NCBI RefSeq assembly: GCF_030269765.1
Contig: NZ_BSTX01000002.1
Location: 496,001 to 560,000 of the forward strand
Direction of reading: 5' to 3'
Length of the DNA stretch: 64,000 bases
Origin: Actinorhabdospora filicis
Lineage (GTDB): Bacteria; Actinomycetota; Actinomycetes; Mycobacteriales; Micromonosporaceae
The translations under genes were made by a program, and so were the position numbers. How positions within the stretch are numbered: the stretch's first letter is position 1; each line of letters begins with the position of its first letter. The notes under the pieces were generated by a model, which ran no database searches, had not been told where the DNA came from, and was given only the letters and a program-made list of their open reading frames with translations. Below are positions 37,801-43,765 of this stretch, piece by piece.

Positions 37801-38261
37801 GAAACAAGGCTTGGGTTTCCGGCGGTGTGGCGGTCATCGGCGCTGGAACCTGCCTGTTCACGGCAGGTGTCGGCTGTGCGGCAGTCGGATGGGCAGGTCT
37901 TCTAACAGCAGCAGCCGATAAGGGCATGGACGCCCTAGATAACTACAACTACTATGGCTACAGTGCGGCCGGAGCTTTCGCTTCATGGGGTCTGTCAATG
38001 AGTATCGATGTCGGACTCATGGCTATCCCAGGTGCACGAATGCTTCCTGGTGAGCTCGCGAAGGCGGGCTATAAGAACGCCGCGCACACCTTCTCAGTGG
38101 CGAACGAATTTGTGCCGCTTGCGGCTCAGCTGAGTACGGCGTCCGGAGTGAACAGATTCGCAGCCAGGAATATTTTCGATGCTACTATGTTGTCCGGTGG
38201 CATATCGGATACGCCGCTGAACACGGCACTCGCCCCGCAGAACTGGTGGCGACCGAATTAG
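31842..38261 (+). CDS. Rhs/YD-repeat polymorphic toxin with distinct C-terminal domain
   Basis: A 2139-aa Rhs protein. The basic N-terminus and membrane-like anchor (LPVMSLLLIVGLLPYVGSAL, near residue 35) are followed by a beta-rich segment and by many YD repeats (YDGLGRLIKGW, YDSQNRIRSVTDAAGNQW, YDDAGRLLTTTDDRG). The core ends with HIGAREYDPNLGSFISVDPL and LSDPTGL (Asp1812), the conserved Rhs self-cleavage region. The following 323 residues are unlike the core and the base composition drops; they include CGWNDPTAWWRGNKAW and a hydrophobic stretch near 1990 (VSGGVAVIGAGTCLFTAG). This tail is the expected toxin; its type is not recognised. GGAGGA at 31831 precedes GTG 31842. The likely immunity gene follows after 13 bp. 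Confidence 0.88.
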   Translation: MPEKRLRRRLSTPARRRLRRMRVRALIAPKISLPVMSLLLIVGLLPYVGSALGDLFEPKPGNEQESVPGEDAPVGETGPDELAGSRRTEAGPAAWPAGGKATVDLPSDGSRVRAGDLPIYLRAKDGAASTATIELRDHGTTQSLGVTGLLMDVQSQRDVEVTVDYRAFSGAVGGDWSRRLAVVRLTGCPVSAVVGCTSEVLPSENNANSRALSTTLAAAAAPQTLAVTAETSGDSGTFAASSLKPSDSWRAGTATGDFGWTYNVDLPPSINGPTPGIKLSYSSAAADGQTASTNNQPSWVGSGFDYSTGYIERTYKGCVDDTEGSNNSTKTGDLCWSGDEIVTLRLGGSAAQLIKDGKTWRPRTEDGSRIEQLTNKDWANGDNDGEYWRVTTPNGTQYYFGRNQLPGWTTGAAVTNSTWTVPVFGNHTGEQCHADAFSSSWCDQGWRWNLDYVVDVHGNTMSLWYDKEIDRYGRNNDANAVSTYDRGGYVTRIDYGTRSTTSYGTAPTQVFFDVADRCLEGKACDPTKKENWANWPDTPWDLNCKTAPCAGKTSPAFFTTKRLAKITSKVNLTTGTQVVNTYALRHAYIEPGDGTRAGLWLEGITRTGYLNGSTITVPEVTFKGVQLNNRVDGVDNAPPMNWPRLRRIGLETGGEIVVDYSDRDCTPATLPAKAETNNKRCYPIYWTRPGQVNAKVDWFHKYVVNAVYSSDPYGNATSQMVTRYEYLGDPAWRRAEENGLTPKDKLTYSDWRGYERVRTIIGQNGDEMKSEVLYMRGMDGDILPGGSTRSVQVTDSQGKKVTDSNWFAGMSREETIYNTDDGSVVSSTISDPWASAPTATRKIGDTTVTARYISTDGSWIRTMLDGGRAPRVTGKTMKFNDRGQPYQIHDLGDLAVAGDDKCTTTTYIENTSAWIRDLPQEVTTTALPCGTNPAKRDDVISVERSLYDGLAYGATPTKGLITEGQLASDWSAASGATFKTKAKTQYDTHGRVTKSWDVLNRPTTTVYTPTSGGPVTKIVTINAANHPTTTVTDGVFGLPVTVTDANSKTTQYAYDGLGRLIKGWTPGRAKTDTPDVEHDYILKAGTAPAVGTKKLLWNGKAATAYTIYDGLGRERQTQSPSPAGGRVLTDVFYNTAGKVVLRYGAYYNSDKPSTTPFTATDGTLVPNQHATGYDGAGRLTADIFQPFGKEAWRASTIYHGDSEDSVPPAGGSAITTIKDALGRATEIRYYDGSSLTASYIATRYGYDSQNRIRSVTDAAGNQWKYTYDFRGRMEMTEDPDKGKSVMTYDDAGRLLTTTDDRGTTLATTWDALDRKTSVRLGSATGTELAKWVYDTVAKGQLTSSTSFHDGAAYVKAVQKYDNAYRPLQSSVTIPTAEGNLAGTYTTYQSYFADGTPQTTTLPAMGGLPEELLQYVYDDYGLPKQLVSDQTTGGHYVTDTRYDALSAVTQFTLAEDAQGSKRLYRNFTYEPGTNRLASSSTSRSTGTPNVLSEIKYTYDATGNVLSIGDTPAENSAADDVQCFKYDGYRRLKTAWTSNAKTCGDSATKEDVGGTAPYWQSWTFDSVGNRLSETDHLNGSETIYSREGADKTRAHAVATAKTTMASGSSKTDVYGYDEIGNTISRASAQGQQKLTWNPEGRLDTLTVAAKTTSFVYDADGARLVRTDPDGSKKLFLGDTDLTSSKGASVVTGNRYYSWNGQTVAVRASNGKLTWQVSDHHGTASLSVDAATLSFTYRRTTPYGEDRGASAANWPDARGFLGGEQDSSGLTHIGAREYDPNLGSFISVDPLIDPADPQQLHGYLYANGNPVTLSDPTGLSPNGVGGIVVGKVQGVFVRYNGDGPKPPPGAPTGNGWDWFLGVSGKTTYTEGGITTVIWYSEWWWCNADSSVCAGQVQEDGTAAVITFTTTDKVSRFVAPTPYGPYAPGKEPSTPKPQPGCYSDGNGGSFVVNDDGSTVQNAPPEAAQPPPTCGFWDFKCGWNDPTAWWRGNKAWVSGGVAVIGAGTCLFTAGVGCAAVGWAGLLTAAADKGMDALDNYNYYGYSAAGAFASWGLSMSIDVGLMAIPGARMLPGELAKAGYKNAAHTFSVANEFVPLAAQLSTASGVNRFAARNIFDATMLSGGISDTPLNTALAPQNWWRPN

Positions 38262-38274
38262 GGAGGGGCCCATC

Positions 38275-38541
38275 ATGGCGAGGCCAGCCGGAACCGCAGG
38301 AAACTTCTATGACATGGTGCAGTGGTTCCGGCGTAGGCCTCCGAGGTGGCGCTATCCGCTCATGTTGGCCGCGCTTCTCCCCGGTGTCGGAGCTATGTTG
38401 TTCGTAGCGCTCAATAATCCGACGTCATTCGGCCAGTTGTTGCTTGTGGCAATACCGATGATCTTCTCGCTCGTGATGCTCGTAGTTTCCATCCTGGTGT
38501 TGATGAGCTACGCGGGAATCGGGTATCGATACGACGACTAG
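38275..38541 (+). CDS. Small membrane protein, candidate immunity protein
   Basis: An 88-aa protein with two or three membrane segments (LMLAALLPGVGAMLFVAL, about 34-51; LLLVAIPMIFSLVMLVVSIL, about 60-79) and a short tail GIGYRYDD. GGGAGGGG precedes the ATG, and only 13 bp separate it from the Rhs stop. The position directly after the variable toxin tail is where Rhs immunity genes lie. An all-membrane immunity protein suggests that the toxin acts on or in the membrane, in line with the hydrophobic stretch in the toxin tail. No family is recognised, and immunity is inferred from context. Confidence 0.6.
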   Translation: MARPAGTAGNFYDMVQWFRRRPPRWRYPLMLAALLPGVGAMLFVALNNPTSFGQLLLVAIPMIFSLVMLVVSILVLMSYAGIGYRYDD

Positions 38542-38660
38542 TCTGACGGGTTGTGCGTACGTTGAGAGTTGTCGTTAATTGGCTACTTTCGCGTATTTCA
38601 GTCCGATGGACGTGCTTTCGAGCGTCGGAGTTTTGGCCTTAGCTGGAACGTCTCCTACCC

Positions 38661-38708
38661 AAGGTGGCCATGGTTCACCCAATTTATTGGGTGAACCATG
38701 GCCACCTT
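38661..38708. repeat. 48-bp near-perfect palindrome (23-bp arms, 2-nt loop)
   Basis: AAGGTGGCCATGGTTCACCC continues to AAT at 38683 and is mirrored exactly at 38686-38708, with only TT between. GC content is about 50 percent, unlike the GC-rich terminators elsewhere here, and there is no T-tract. It lies 120 bp after the immunity-like gene. It could be a terminator, the joined ends of a mobile element, or a small palindromic element. Confidence 0.85.
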
Positions 38709-39072
38709 GCCATACCCTTTCGAAAGCGTCTCTGGAGGCGGCCGCAGAAAAGACACGGACTGCATGAGTTCGTTGAGGCTGTAGGCGACGCCAGCATGAG
38801 ACGGTGGTTGGTTACGTCGGCATTTGGTCGCTTCAGCCTTCCCCACAAGTGTCCAAAGACAGGCCCGCCATTGATCGTGATCTAGTGTCGCCACGGCCGT
38901 GTTGTGAGCGCTGTCTTGCCTCAAGTGATCGATTGCCTCTCCCCACCGACGTCGATATTGGGGGTCCACTGCCTTACTTGGGGCGCACGTACGAAACCCA
39001 TACTGAGCCTCCTGGACCGTCGGCACAGATCTCGACGAAACGCTGGCAGCCCTGGGCCACCTGACACCGACG
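38709..39072. other. Gene-poor stretch between hairpins, possible decayed gene
   Basis: About 360 bp of lower GC content. The minus strand has an open frame continuing from the FAD gene side with protein-like fragments (VDPQYRRRWGEAIDHLRQ, DHDQWRACLWTLVGKAEA), but it has no credible start, no ribosome site and no family that I recognise. It may be a decayed mobile-element gene. Nothing else is seen in it. Confidence 0.4.
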
Positions 39073-39100
39073 CGTCGATGGCGGCTAGCCGCCATCGACG
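39073..39100. terminator. 28-bp perfect palindrome spanning a stop codon
   Basis: CGTCGATGGCGGCT (39073-39086) is followed at once by its reverse complement (39087-39100), with no loop. The TAG stop of the FAD monooxygenase gene (39085-39087) is at its centre. It probably terminates that operon and could also affect ribosome release. Confidence 0.7.
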
Positions 39101-40281
39101 CCATAGCTGGGCAGGTCGATGGCATCGGCCGGTGGGTTGGTGAACCGCGTGGTGAGTCGCCCGATCCTGGGGTTGGCGGCCACACGCGCGGCGGTGTGGA
39201 GGAGCCGGATGCCGGTCCGGGTCTTCGGCGCGGCCAGGCGGGGCGCCAGCGCGGAGACGTTCTGGGCCTGCTCGACGTAGGGCCGCATGATCGCCTCGTA
39301 GGCGTCGAAGGCCTCGCGGTGGTCGGGGTGGCGGGCGAGTTCACCGGCGAGGACGTAGGCGCCGACGAGGGCGAGGCTGGTGCCCATGCCGCTGAGCGGG
39401 GAGGCGCAGTAGGCGGCGTCGCCGAGGGCGGCGATGCGTCCGCGTGACCACCGGTCGAGGCGCATCTGCCCGATGGACTCGAAGTAGAAGTCGTCGGAGT
39501 CGCCCATGGCGTCCAGGACGCGTGGTGTCTCCCAGCCGGCGTCGGCGTAGTGGCCGCGCAGGAACTCGTGCTGCGCCGACAGGGGCTGCCGGTCGAGGCC
39601 GCCTTGCGGGTGCAGGAAGGACAGTGAGGCGCGGGTGGTGCCCAGGTTGTCCGGGCGCAGCAGGACGACGCGTCGCCCCGGTGCGTTGTACCAGCGCGCC
39701 CAGTTGCCGTCGGTCTCGGCGCGGGGGATGGTGAAGTAGGCGGTGTAGAGGCCGAAGGAGCGGGTGCGGGCGATGTCGGCGAAGACGAGATCGCGGGTGC
39801 GGGAGCGGAACCCCTCGGCGAGGACGACGAGATCGAACCGCCGCCCGGCGCCGCGGCGGAAGGTCACGTCCACGCCGTCGCCGCTGTCGCTGAGCCCGGT
39901 GATCTCGTCGCCGAAGATGTACTCGGTCGTGTCGCGGGTGTGCTGGTAGAGCAGGTCGGCAAGCTCGCCGCGCAGGAGTTCGAGTTCGGTGACGAATCCG
40001 TCGCCGTTGAGGGATTCGCTGCCGAAGGACGCGCGGACGTGGTTGCGGCCGTCGACGAAGTGGAGTCCGGCCTCGTGGGTGGTGCGGGCGCGGGCGGCCG
40101 GTTCGAGGCCCATGCGTTCGATGACGGTGCGCCCGGCGCCGCGCAGGTCTACGGTTTGCCCGCCGAGGCGTAACCGGGGCGCGCGTTCGATGACGGTGGC
40201 GGTCATGCCGTGGTGGTGGAGCCAGTGGGCGAGGGCGGGTCCGGCGATGCTGGCGCCGGAGATCAGGACGTGGCGGGACAT
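39085..40281 (-). CDS. FAD-dependent monooxygenase (class A, TetX/PHBH-like)
   Basis: A 398-aa flavoprotein. At the N-terminus VLISGASIAGPALAHWLHHH (about 5-24) is the dinucleotide-binding fold, a GxSxxG variant often seen in these enzymes; DLVVLAEGFRSRTRD near residue 150 corresponds to the DG motif region, and IAALGDAAYCASPLSGMGTS near 285 to the GD motif. It would hydroxylate an aromatic or polyketide-like substrate with NAD(P)H and O2. AGGAGGACC precedes ATG 40281, and only 11 bp separate it from the DHA2 exporter gene, so both are probably one operon under the MarR regulator. The combination with an exporter suggests inactivation and removal of a toxic compound. Substrate unknown. Confidence 0.88.
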   Translation of the reverse strand: MSRHVLISGASIAGPALAHWLHHHGMTATVIERAPRLRLGGQTVDLRGAGRTVIERMGLEPAARARTTHEAGLHFVDGRNHVRASFGSESLNGDGFVTELELLRGELADLLYQHTRDTTEYIFGDEITGLSDSGDGVDVTFRRGAGRRFDLVVLAEGFRSRTRDLVFADIARTRSFGLYTAYFTIPRAETDGNWARWYNAPGRRVVLLRPDNLGTTRASLSFLHPQGGLDRQPLSAQHEFLRGHYADAGWETPRVLDAMGDSDDFYFESIGQMRLDRWSRGRIAALGDAAYCASPLSGMGTSLALVGAYVLAGELARHPDHREAFDAYEAIMRPYVEQAQNVSALAPRLAAPKTRTGIRLLHTAARVAANPRIGRLTTRFTNPPADAIDLPSYGVDGG

Positions 40282-40292
40282 GGGGGTCCTCC

Positions 40293-41759
40293 TCATCGGG
40301 CGGCGTGCTGGGCGGGGGCTTCGGTGCCGTGGTGGGCGTCGTCGGGGCGTCCGCGGCGGGGGAGCAGGAAGGTGACGGCGAGGAAGGCGGCGAGCAGGCC
40401 GCCCTGGACGATGAGGGCGTGGTGGAAGGCGCCGGTGAAGTCGCCGGTCCTGGCCTGGGCGAAGAAGACCGAGCCGAAGACGGCCACGCCGATGGAGCCG
40501 CCGATGGACTGGACGGCCGACAGGACGCCGGAGGCCGAGCCGATCTCGTGGTCGTCGACGGCGGCGAGGATGAAGCTGAAGAGGGCGGCGATGACCATCC
40601 CGGCGCCGATGCCGGCGACGGTGATCCCGGCGGCGATGTCCCAGATCGAAAAGGTCTCCGCGGACAGGCCGTCGAGCTGGAACCAGAGCAGGGCGGCTCC
40701 GGCGAGCTGCACGAGGGGCCCGATCTGGAGGACGCGGCGGCCGATCTTGTCGGCGAGGAACGCGCCGCTCACCGCGCCGCCGATGGCGGTGCCCACCGCG
40801 AGGGGCAGGTTGCCCAGTCCGGCCTCGCCGGCGGTGAAGTGGCGGCCGATCTGGAGGTAGAGGGTCAGCACCAGCTGGGTGCCGACGAGTCCGGCGAAGA
40901 AGAGGGCGATGCCGCCGAGGCCGACGGTGAAGGCGGGTTTGCGCAGCAGGCCGGGGGTGATCAGGGGCTGTCGGCCGGTGGTGGCGGTGCGGCGCTGGTG
41001 GAGGGCGAAGAGGCCGAATCCGAGGACGGCGGCGGCCATGGACAGCCATGTCCACAGTGGCCAGCCGTCCTCCTGTCCCTGGTTGAGGGGCAGGACCAGC
41101 AGGGCGCAGGAGGCGGCGACGAGGGCGGCGCCGGTGATGTCGACGCGGACGGTGCGGTCGCCGGTCTTCTTCGGGACGACGATCGCGGCGGTGATGAGGG
41201 CGGCGATGCCGATGGGCAGGTTGACCAGGAACACCGAGCGCCAGCCGAGTCCGAAGAAGTCGCCTTCGATGAGGAAGCCGCCCAGGACGGGTCCGATGAT
41301 GCCGCCCAGGCCCAGGACGGGCCCGAAGATGGCGAAGACCTTGGTGAGCTCGCGGCCGGAGAAGTTCTCCCGCAGCAGGCCCAGGCCCTGGGGCAGGAGC
41401 ATCGCCCCGGCGGCGCCCTGCAGGAGCCGGAAGACGATCAGGGTGGCGATGGTCGGGGCGATGGCGCACAGCAGTGAGGTGGCGGTGAAGGCGGCCAGGC
41501 CGATGAGGAAGACGCTGCGGCGCCCGTAGCGGTCGCCGAGGCGTCCGCCGAGGACGAGGCCGGCGCCCAGGGTGAGGGCGTAGCCGCCGATGACCCATTG
41601 CAGGCCGACGGGCCCGGAGTCGAGGGATTCCTCCAGGGCGGGTCCGGCGACGTTGACGATGGAGGCGTCGAGGAGGTCCATGATCTCGGCGACGAGCATG
41701 ACGACGAGGATCAGCCACCGCCATCGGTAGGGCGCGGTGGTGGGGGAGGGGACGGACAC
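40293..41759 (-). CDS. DHA2-family (14-TMS) MFS drug exporter
   Basis: A 488-aa drug:proton antiporter of the EmrB/QacA group with about 14 membrane segments. LLDASIVNVAGPALEESL (motif D1, near residue 35), GGRLGDRYGRRSVFL (motif A, near 70) and GPVLGLGGIIGPVLGGFL (motif C, near 145) are all present. GTG 41759 is chosen: GGAGGT lies 7 nt upstream, whereas the alternative ATG at 41774 lies inside the direct-repeat operator and has no ribosome site. It is divergent from the MarR gene and probably repressed by it, and is co-transcribed with the FAD monooxygenase. The exported compound is unknown; a multidrug or self-resistance role is likely. Confidence 0.9.
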   Translation of the reverse strand: MSVPSPTTAPYRWRWLILVVMLVAEIMDLLDASIVNVAGPALEESLDSGPVGLQWVIGGYALTLGAGLVLGGRLGDRYGRRSVFLIGLAAFTATSLLCAIAPTIATLIVFRLLQGAAGAMLLPQGLGLLRENFSGRELTKVFAIFGPVLGLGGIIGPVLGGFLIEGDFFGLGWRSVFLVNLPIGIAALITAAIVVPKKTGDRTVRVDITGAALVAASCALLVLPLNQGQEDGWPLWTWLSMAAAVLGFGLFALHQRRTATTGRQPLITPGLLRKPAFTVGLGGIALFFAGLVGTQLVLTLYLQIGRHFTAGEAGLGNLPLAVGTAIGGAVSGAFLADKIGRRVLQIGPLVQLAGAALLWFQLDGLSAETFSIWDIAAGITVAGIGAGMVIAALFSFILAAVDDHEIGSASGVLSAVQSIGGSIGVAVFGSVFFAQARTGDFTGAFHHALIVQGGLLAAFLAVTFLLPRRGRPDDAHHGTEAPAQHAAR

Positions 41760-41769
41760 GCGAGATACC

Positions 41770-41797
41770 TCCATGGTGAAGTAATTCCATGGTGAAG
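41770..41797. promoter_or_regulatory. 12-bp direct-repeat operator between MFS and MarR genes
   Basis: TCCATGGTGAAG occurs exactly twice, at 41770-41781 and 41786-41797, a 16-bp period. The sequence around it is AT-rich for this window. It overlaps the region just upstream of the exporter's ribosome site, where a repressor would block transcription, and faces the MarR gene start at 41871. Confidence 0.7.
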
Positions 41798-41870
41798 GTA
41801 AAGTGGTGGCGGTAGGTTGTCAAGTCGGCCCCCGCCGCAGGTGGCCGACGTAACGAGGTGAGGGGACGCG

Positions 41871-42362
41871 ATGGAGGAACCGGCCGGCGCCGCACGCCTG
41901 GAGGGACTGACGGAGAGCCTGCGCGTCTACGGCGGCCACTACACCGAACTCAGCCGCCGCTTCGCCGCCTGGCTGGGCCTGCACGCCACCGACGCCACCG
42001 CCGTCCTCGAAATCGCCGCCGCAGAAGAACGCGGCACACCCCTCTCCCCGGCCCGCCTCAGCGAGCGCATCTCACTGTCGACGGGCGCCACCACCGCGCT
42101 GCTCAACCGCCTGGAGACCGCCGGGCACATCACCCGCACCCGCGAGCACACCGACCGGCGCGTGGTGACCTTGCGCAGCGGCGAGCACATCCAGCAGCGC
42201 GCCGATGAGTTCTTCGGACCCCTCGGAAAGCGCCTGGAGGAGGCGATGGCGCACTACCCGCCGGAGCTGCTCGCGCGGTTCCAGGCGTTCATGACCGACC
42301 TCAACGCCACCATGGACGCCCACCTCGCCGAGCGGGAGGCGCCCTCACCGGGCGGCCGGTGA
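41871..42362 (+). CDS. MarR-family transcriptional regulator
   Basis: A 163-aa winged-helix regulator: LGLHATDATAVLEIAAAEER (helix region near residue 36), LSPARLSERISLSTGATTAL (HTH, about 57-76), LLNRLETAGHITRTREHTD (wing, about 76-94), then a helical dimerisation tail. GAGGTGAGGGG precedes the ATG. It is divergent from the DHA2-exporter/FAD-monooxygenase operon, and the 12-bp direct repeats between them are its probable sites. By family rule it would repress the operon until a small phenolic or drug-like ligand binds. The wing residues RTREHTDRR are typical. Confidence 0.88.
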   Translation: MEEPAGAARLEGLTESLRVYGGHYTELSRRFAAWLGLHATDATAVLEIAAAEERGTPLSPARLSERISLSTGATTALLNRLETAGHITRTREHTDRRVVTLRSGEHIQQRADEFFGPLGKRLEEAMAHYPPELLARFQAFMTDLNATMDAHLAEREAPSPGGR

Positions 42363-42416
42363 CCACCGCCTTGTGCGATACTTCCGCCCGTCAGCCGATC
42401 TGCGCGAGGTGATGCC

Positions 42417-42461
42417 ATGACGACCGCGATGACCCGCCCGGGCGCCCCGACCCGCCGCTGA
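42417..42461 (+). CDS. 14-residue mini-ORF (possible leader peptide)
   Basis: ATG 42417 with a good GAGGTGATGCC ribosome site opens a 14-codon frame (MTTAMTRPGAPTRR) ending in TGA at 42461, 82 bp before the aldo-keto reductase start. The end is Arg-rich. No attenuator hairpin was recognised after it, so a regulatory function is only possible. Confidence 0.3.
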   Translation: MTTAMTRPGAPTRR

Positions 42462-42542
42462 CCGCCGTCCGAGCACGGCCCGGCCGCTCGCGCCCGGTGC
42501 GCACGCACCCCTGTGACACCACAGCGCGAAAGGCACACCTTC

Positions 42543-43403
42543 TTGCATTCCCATGACAACACCGCCCTCATCGGCGGCGACCTGCGCGTCCACCGCCTCG
42601 GCTACGGCACCATGCGCCTGACCGGACCCGGCTTCTGGGGACCACCCGCCGACCACGACGAGGCCGTACGCGTCCTGCGCCGCGCGATCGACCTCGGCAT
42701 CAACCTCATCGACACCGCCGACTCCTACGGCCCCCACATCGCCGAAGAACTCATCGCCGAGGCCCTCTGGCCCTACCCCGCCGACCTCGTCATCTCCACC
42801 AAAGGCGGCTACACCCGCCAGGGACCCGACCGGTGGAAGCCCGTCGGGAACCCCGCCTACCTGCGCCAATGCGTGGAAATGAGCCTGCGCAGGCTGCGCG
42901 TGGAGCGCATCGACCTCTACCACCTGCACCGCATCGACCCCGCCATCCCACTGGAGGACCAGCTCGGCGAACTCGCCGACCTCCAGACCGAGGGCAAGAT
43001 CGGCCACATCGGACTGTCCGAAGTGGAGGTCGACGACATCGAGCGGGCCCGCGAGTGCGTCCCGATCGCCGCCGTGCAGAACATCTTCAGCCTCACCAGG
43101 CAGCGGATGCGCGACACCCTCGACCACTGCTCGGCCCACGGCATCGCCTTCGTCCCCTTCTTCCCGCTGGGCAAGGGCGATCTGGCCCGCCCGGACGGTC
43201 CCGTCGCGCAGGTCGCGGCGACGTACGGGGCGAGCGCCTCGCAGCTGGCGCTGGCCTGGCTGCTGCACCTGTCGCCGTGGGTGGTGCCGATCCCGGGGAC
43301 CTCACGGGTGGCGCACCTGGAGGACAACCGGCGCGCGGCCGACCTGGTCCTCACCGGTGAGCAGATGGCGGATCTGACCGCGCGATGGTCCGACGCGCTC
43401 TGA
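42543..43403 (+). CDS. Aldo/keto reductase
   Basis: A 286-aa NADPH-dependent aldo-keto reductase (TIM barrel). The family tetrad is visible: LIDTADSYG (Asp and Tyr), LVISTKGGY (Lys) and LYHLHRID (His), with HLSPWVVPIPGTSRVAHLED near residue 236 binding the NADPH phosphate. The start is uncertain: TTG 42543 has GAAAGG 9 nt upstream, whereas GTG 42513 has none. The gene follows the MarR gene on the same strand by about 180 bp. It is followed by a 13-bp hairpin. Reduction of an aldehyde or sugar substrate is expected; no specific function is evident. Confidence 0.9.
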   Translation: MHSHDNTALIGGDLRVHRLGYGTMRLTGPGFWGPPADHDEAVRVLRRAIDLGINLIDTADSYGPHIAEELIAEALWPYPADLVISTKGGYTRQGPDRWKPVGNPAYLRQCVEMSLRRLRVERIDLYHLHRIDPAIPLEDQLGELADLQTEGKIGHIGLSEVEVDDIERARECVPIAAVQNIFSLTRQRMRDTLDHCSAHGIAFVPFFPLGKGDLARPDGPVAQVAATYGASASQLALAWLLHLSPWVVPIPGTSRVAHLEDNRRAADLVLTGEQMADLTARWSDAL

Positions 43404-43410
43404 TGCGACG

Positions 43411-43440
43411 GGCCCGGCACCCCGAGCGGGGTGCCGGGCC
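43411..43440. terminator. Hairpin between convergent genes
   Basis: A 13-bp perfect stem (GGCCCGGCACCCC at 43411-43423 with 43428-43440) and a GAGC loop, 7 bp after the reductase stop and 5 bp before the convergent small gene's stop. Confidence 0.8.
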
Positions 43441-43445
43441 TCAGG

Positions 43446-43697
43446 TCAGCCGGTGGGGTCGCCGCCGGTCCCGGAGGCGCCACCGGGATCGCCGTCGCGC
43501 AGCCCGGTCGGGTCCTCACCCTGCGGGCTCTCGCCACGGGGGTCGCCGTTATGGAGGGTGAAGCCCGTCGGGTCGCCACCGGGATCGCTGGCACCGCCTG
43601 GATCACCGTCGGGAGCGGCATAGACCGGGGCGCTCAGCGCGGCGATCACCAGCGCGGCCGACAGGGCCAGTGATGCGGCCAGTGTGGACTTTCGCAT
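43446..43697 (-). CDS. Small secreted Gly/Asp/Pro-repeat protein
   Basis: An 83-aa exported protein. The signal peptide MRKSTLAASLALSAALVIAA ends near APVYA (about residue 29). The mature 54 residues are built from short repeats: GDPGGASDPGGDPTG, then GDPRGESPQGEDPTG, then GDPGGASGTGGDPTG. It is acidic and has no cysteines. AAAGAGGATCC precedes ATG 43697. It may be a cell-wall or metal-binding low-complexity peptide; the Asp/Gly repeat resembles calcium-binding nonapeptide repeats only loosely. No family is recognised. Confidence 0.6.
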   Translation of the reverse strand: MRKSTLAASLALSAALVIAALSAPVYAAPDGDPGGASDPGGDPTGFTLHNGDPRGESPQGEDPTGLRDGDPGGASGTGGDPTG

Positions 43698-43765
43698 GCG
43701 GGATCCTCTTTCCTGCAGTGGGTCCAGATGAGGGTAAGAAGGCATCGCCCGCCCTTTCGGGCGCT

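Noticed and set aside
38655..39344. 229-codon minus-strand frame across the 48-bp hairpin
   Set aside because: It is a readthrough of a shadow frame of the FAD gene into decayed DNA; no start or family.
40305..41477. 390-codon plus-strand frame rich in Gly/Glu/Asp
   Set aside because: Antisense to the DHA2 exporter; acidic low complexity is the mirror of a membrane-protein gene.
41772..41774. ATG 41774 as start of the exporter
   Set aside because: It lies inside the direct-repeat operator and has no ribosome site; GTG 41759 has GGAGGT at 7 nt.
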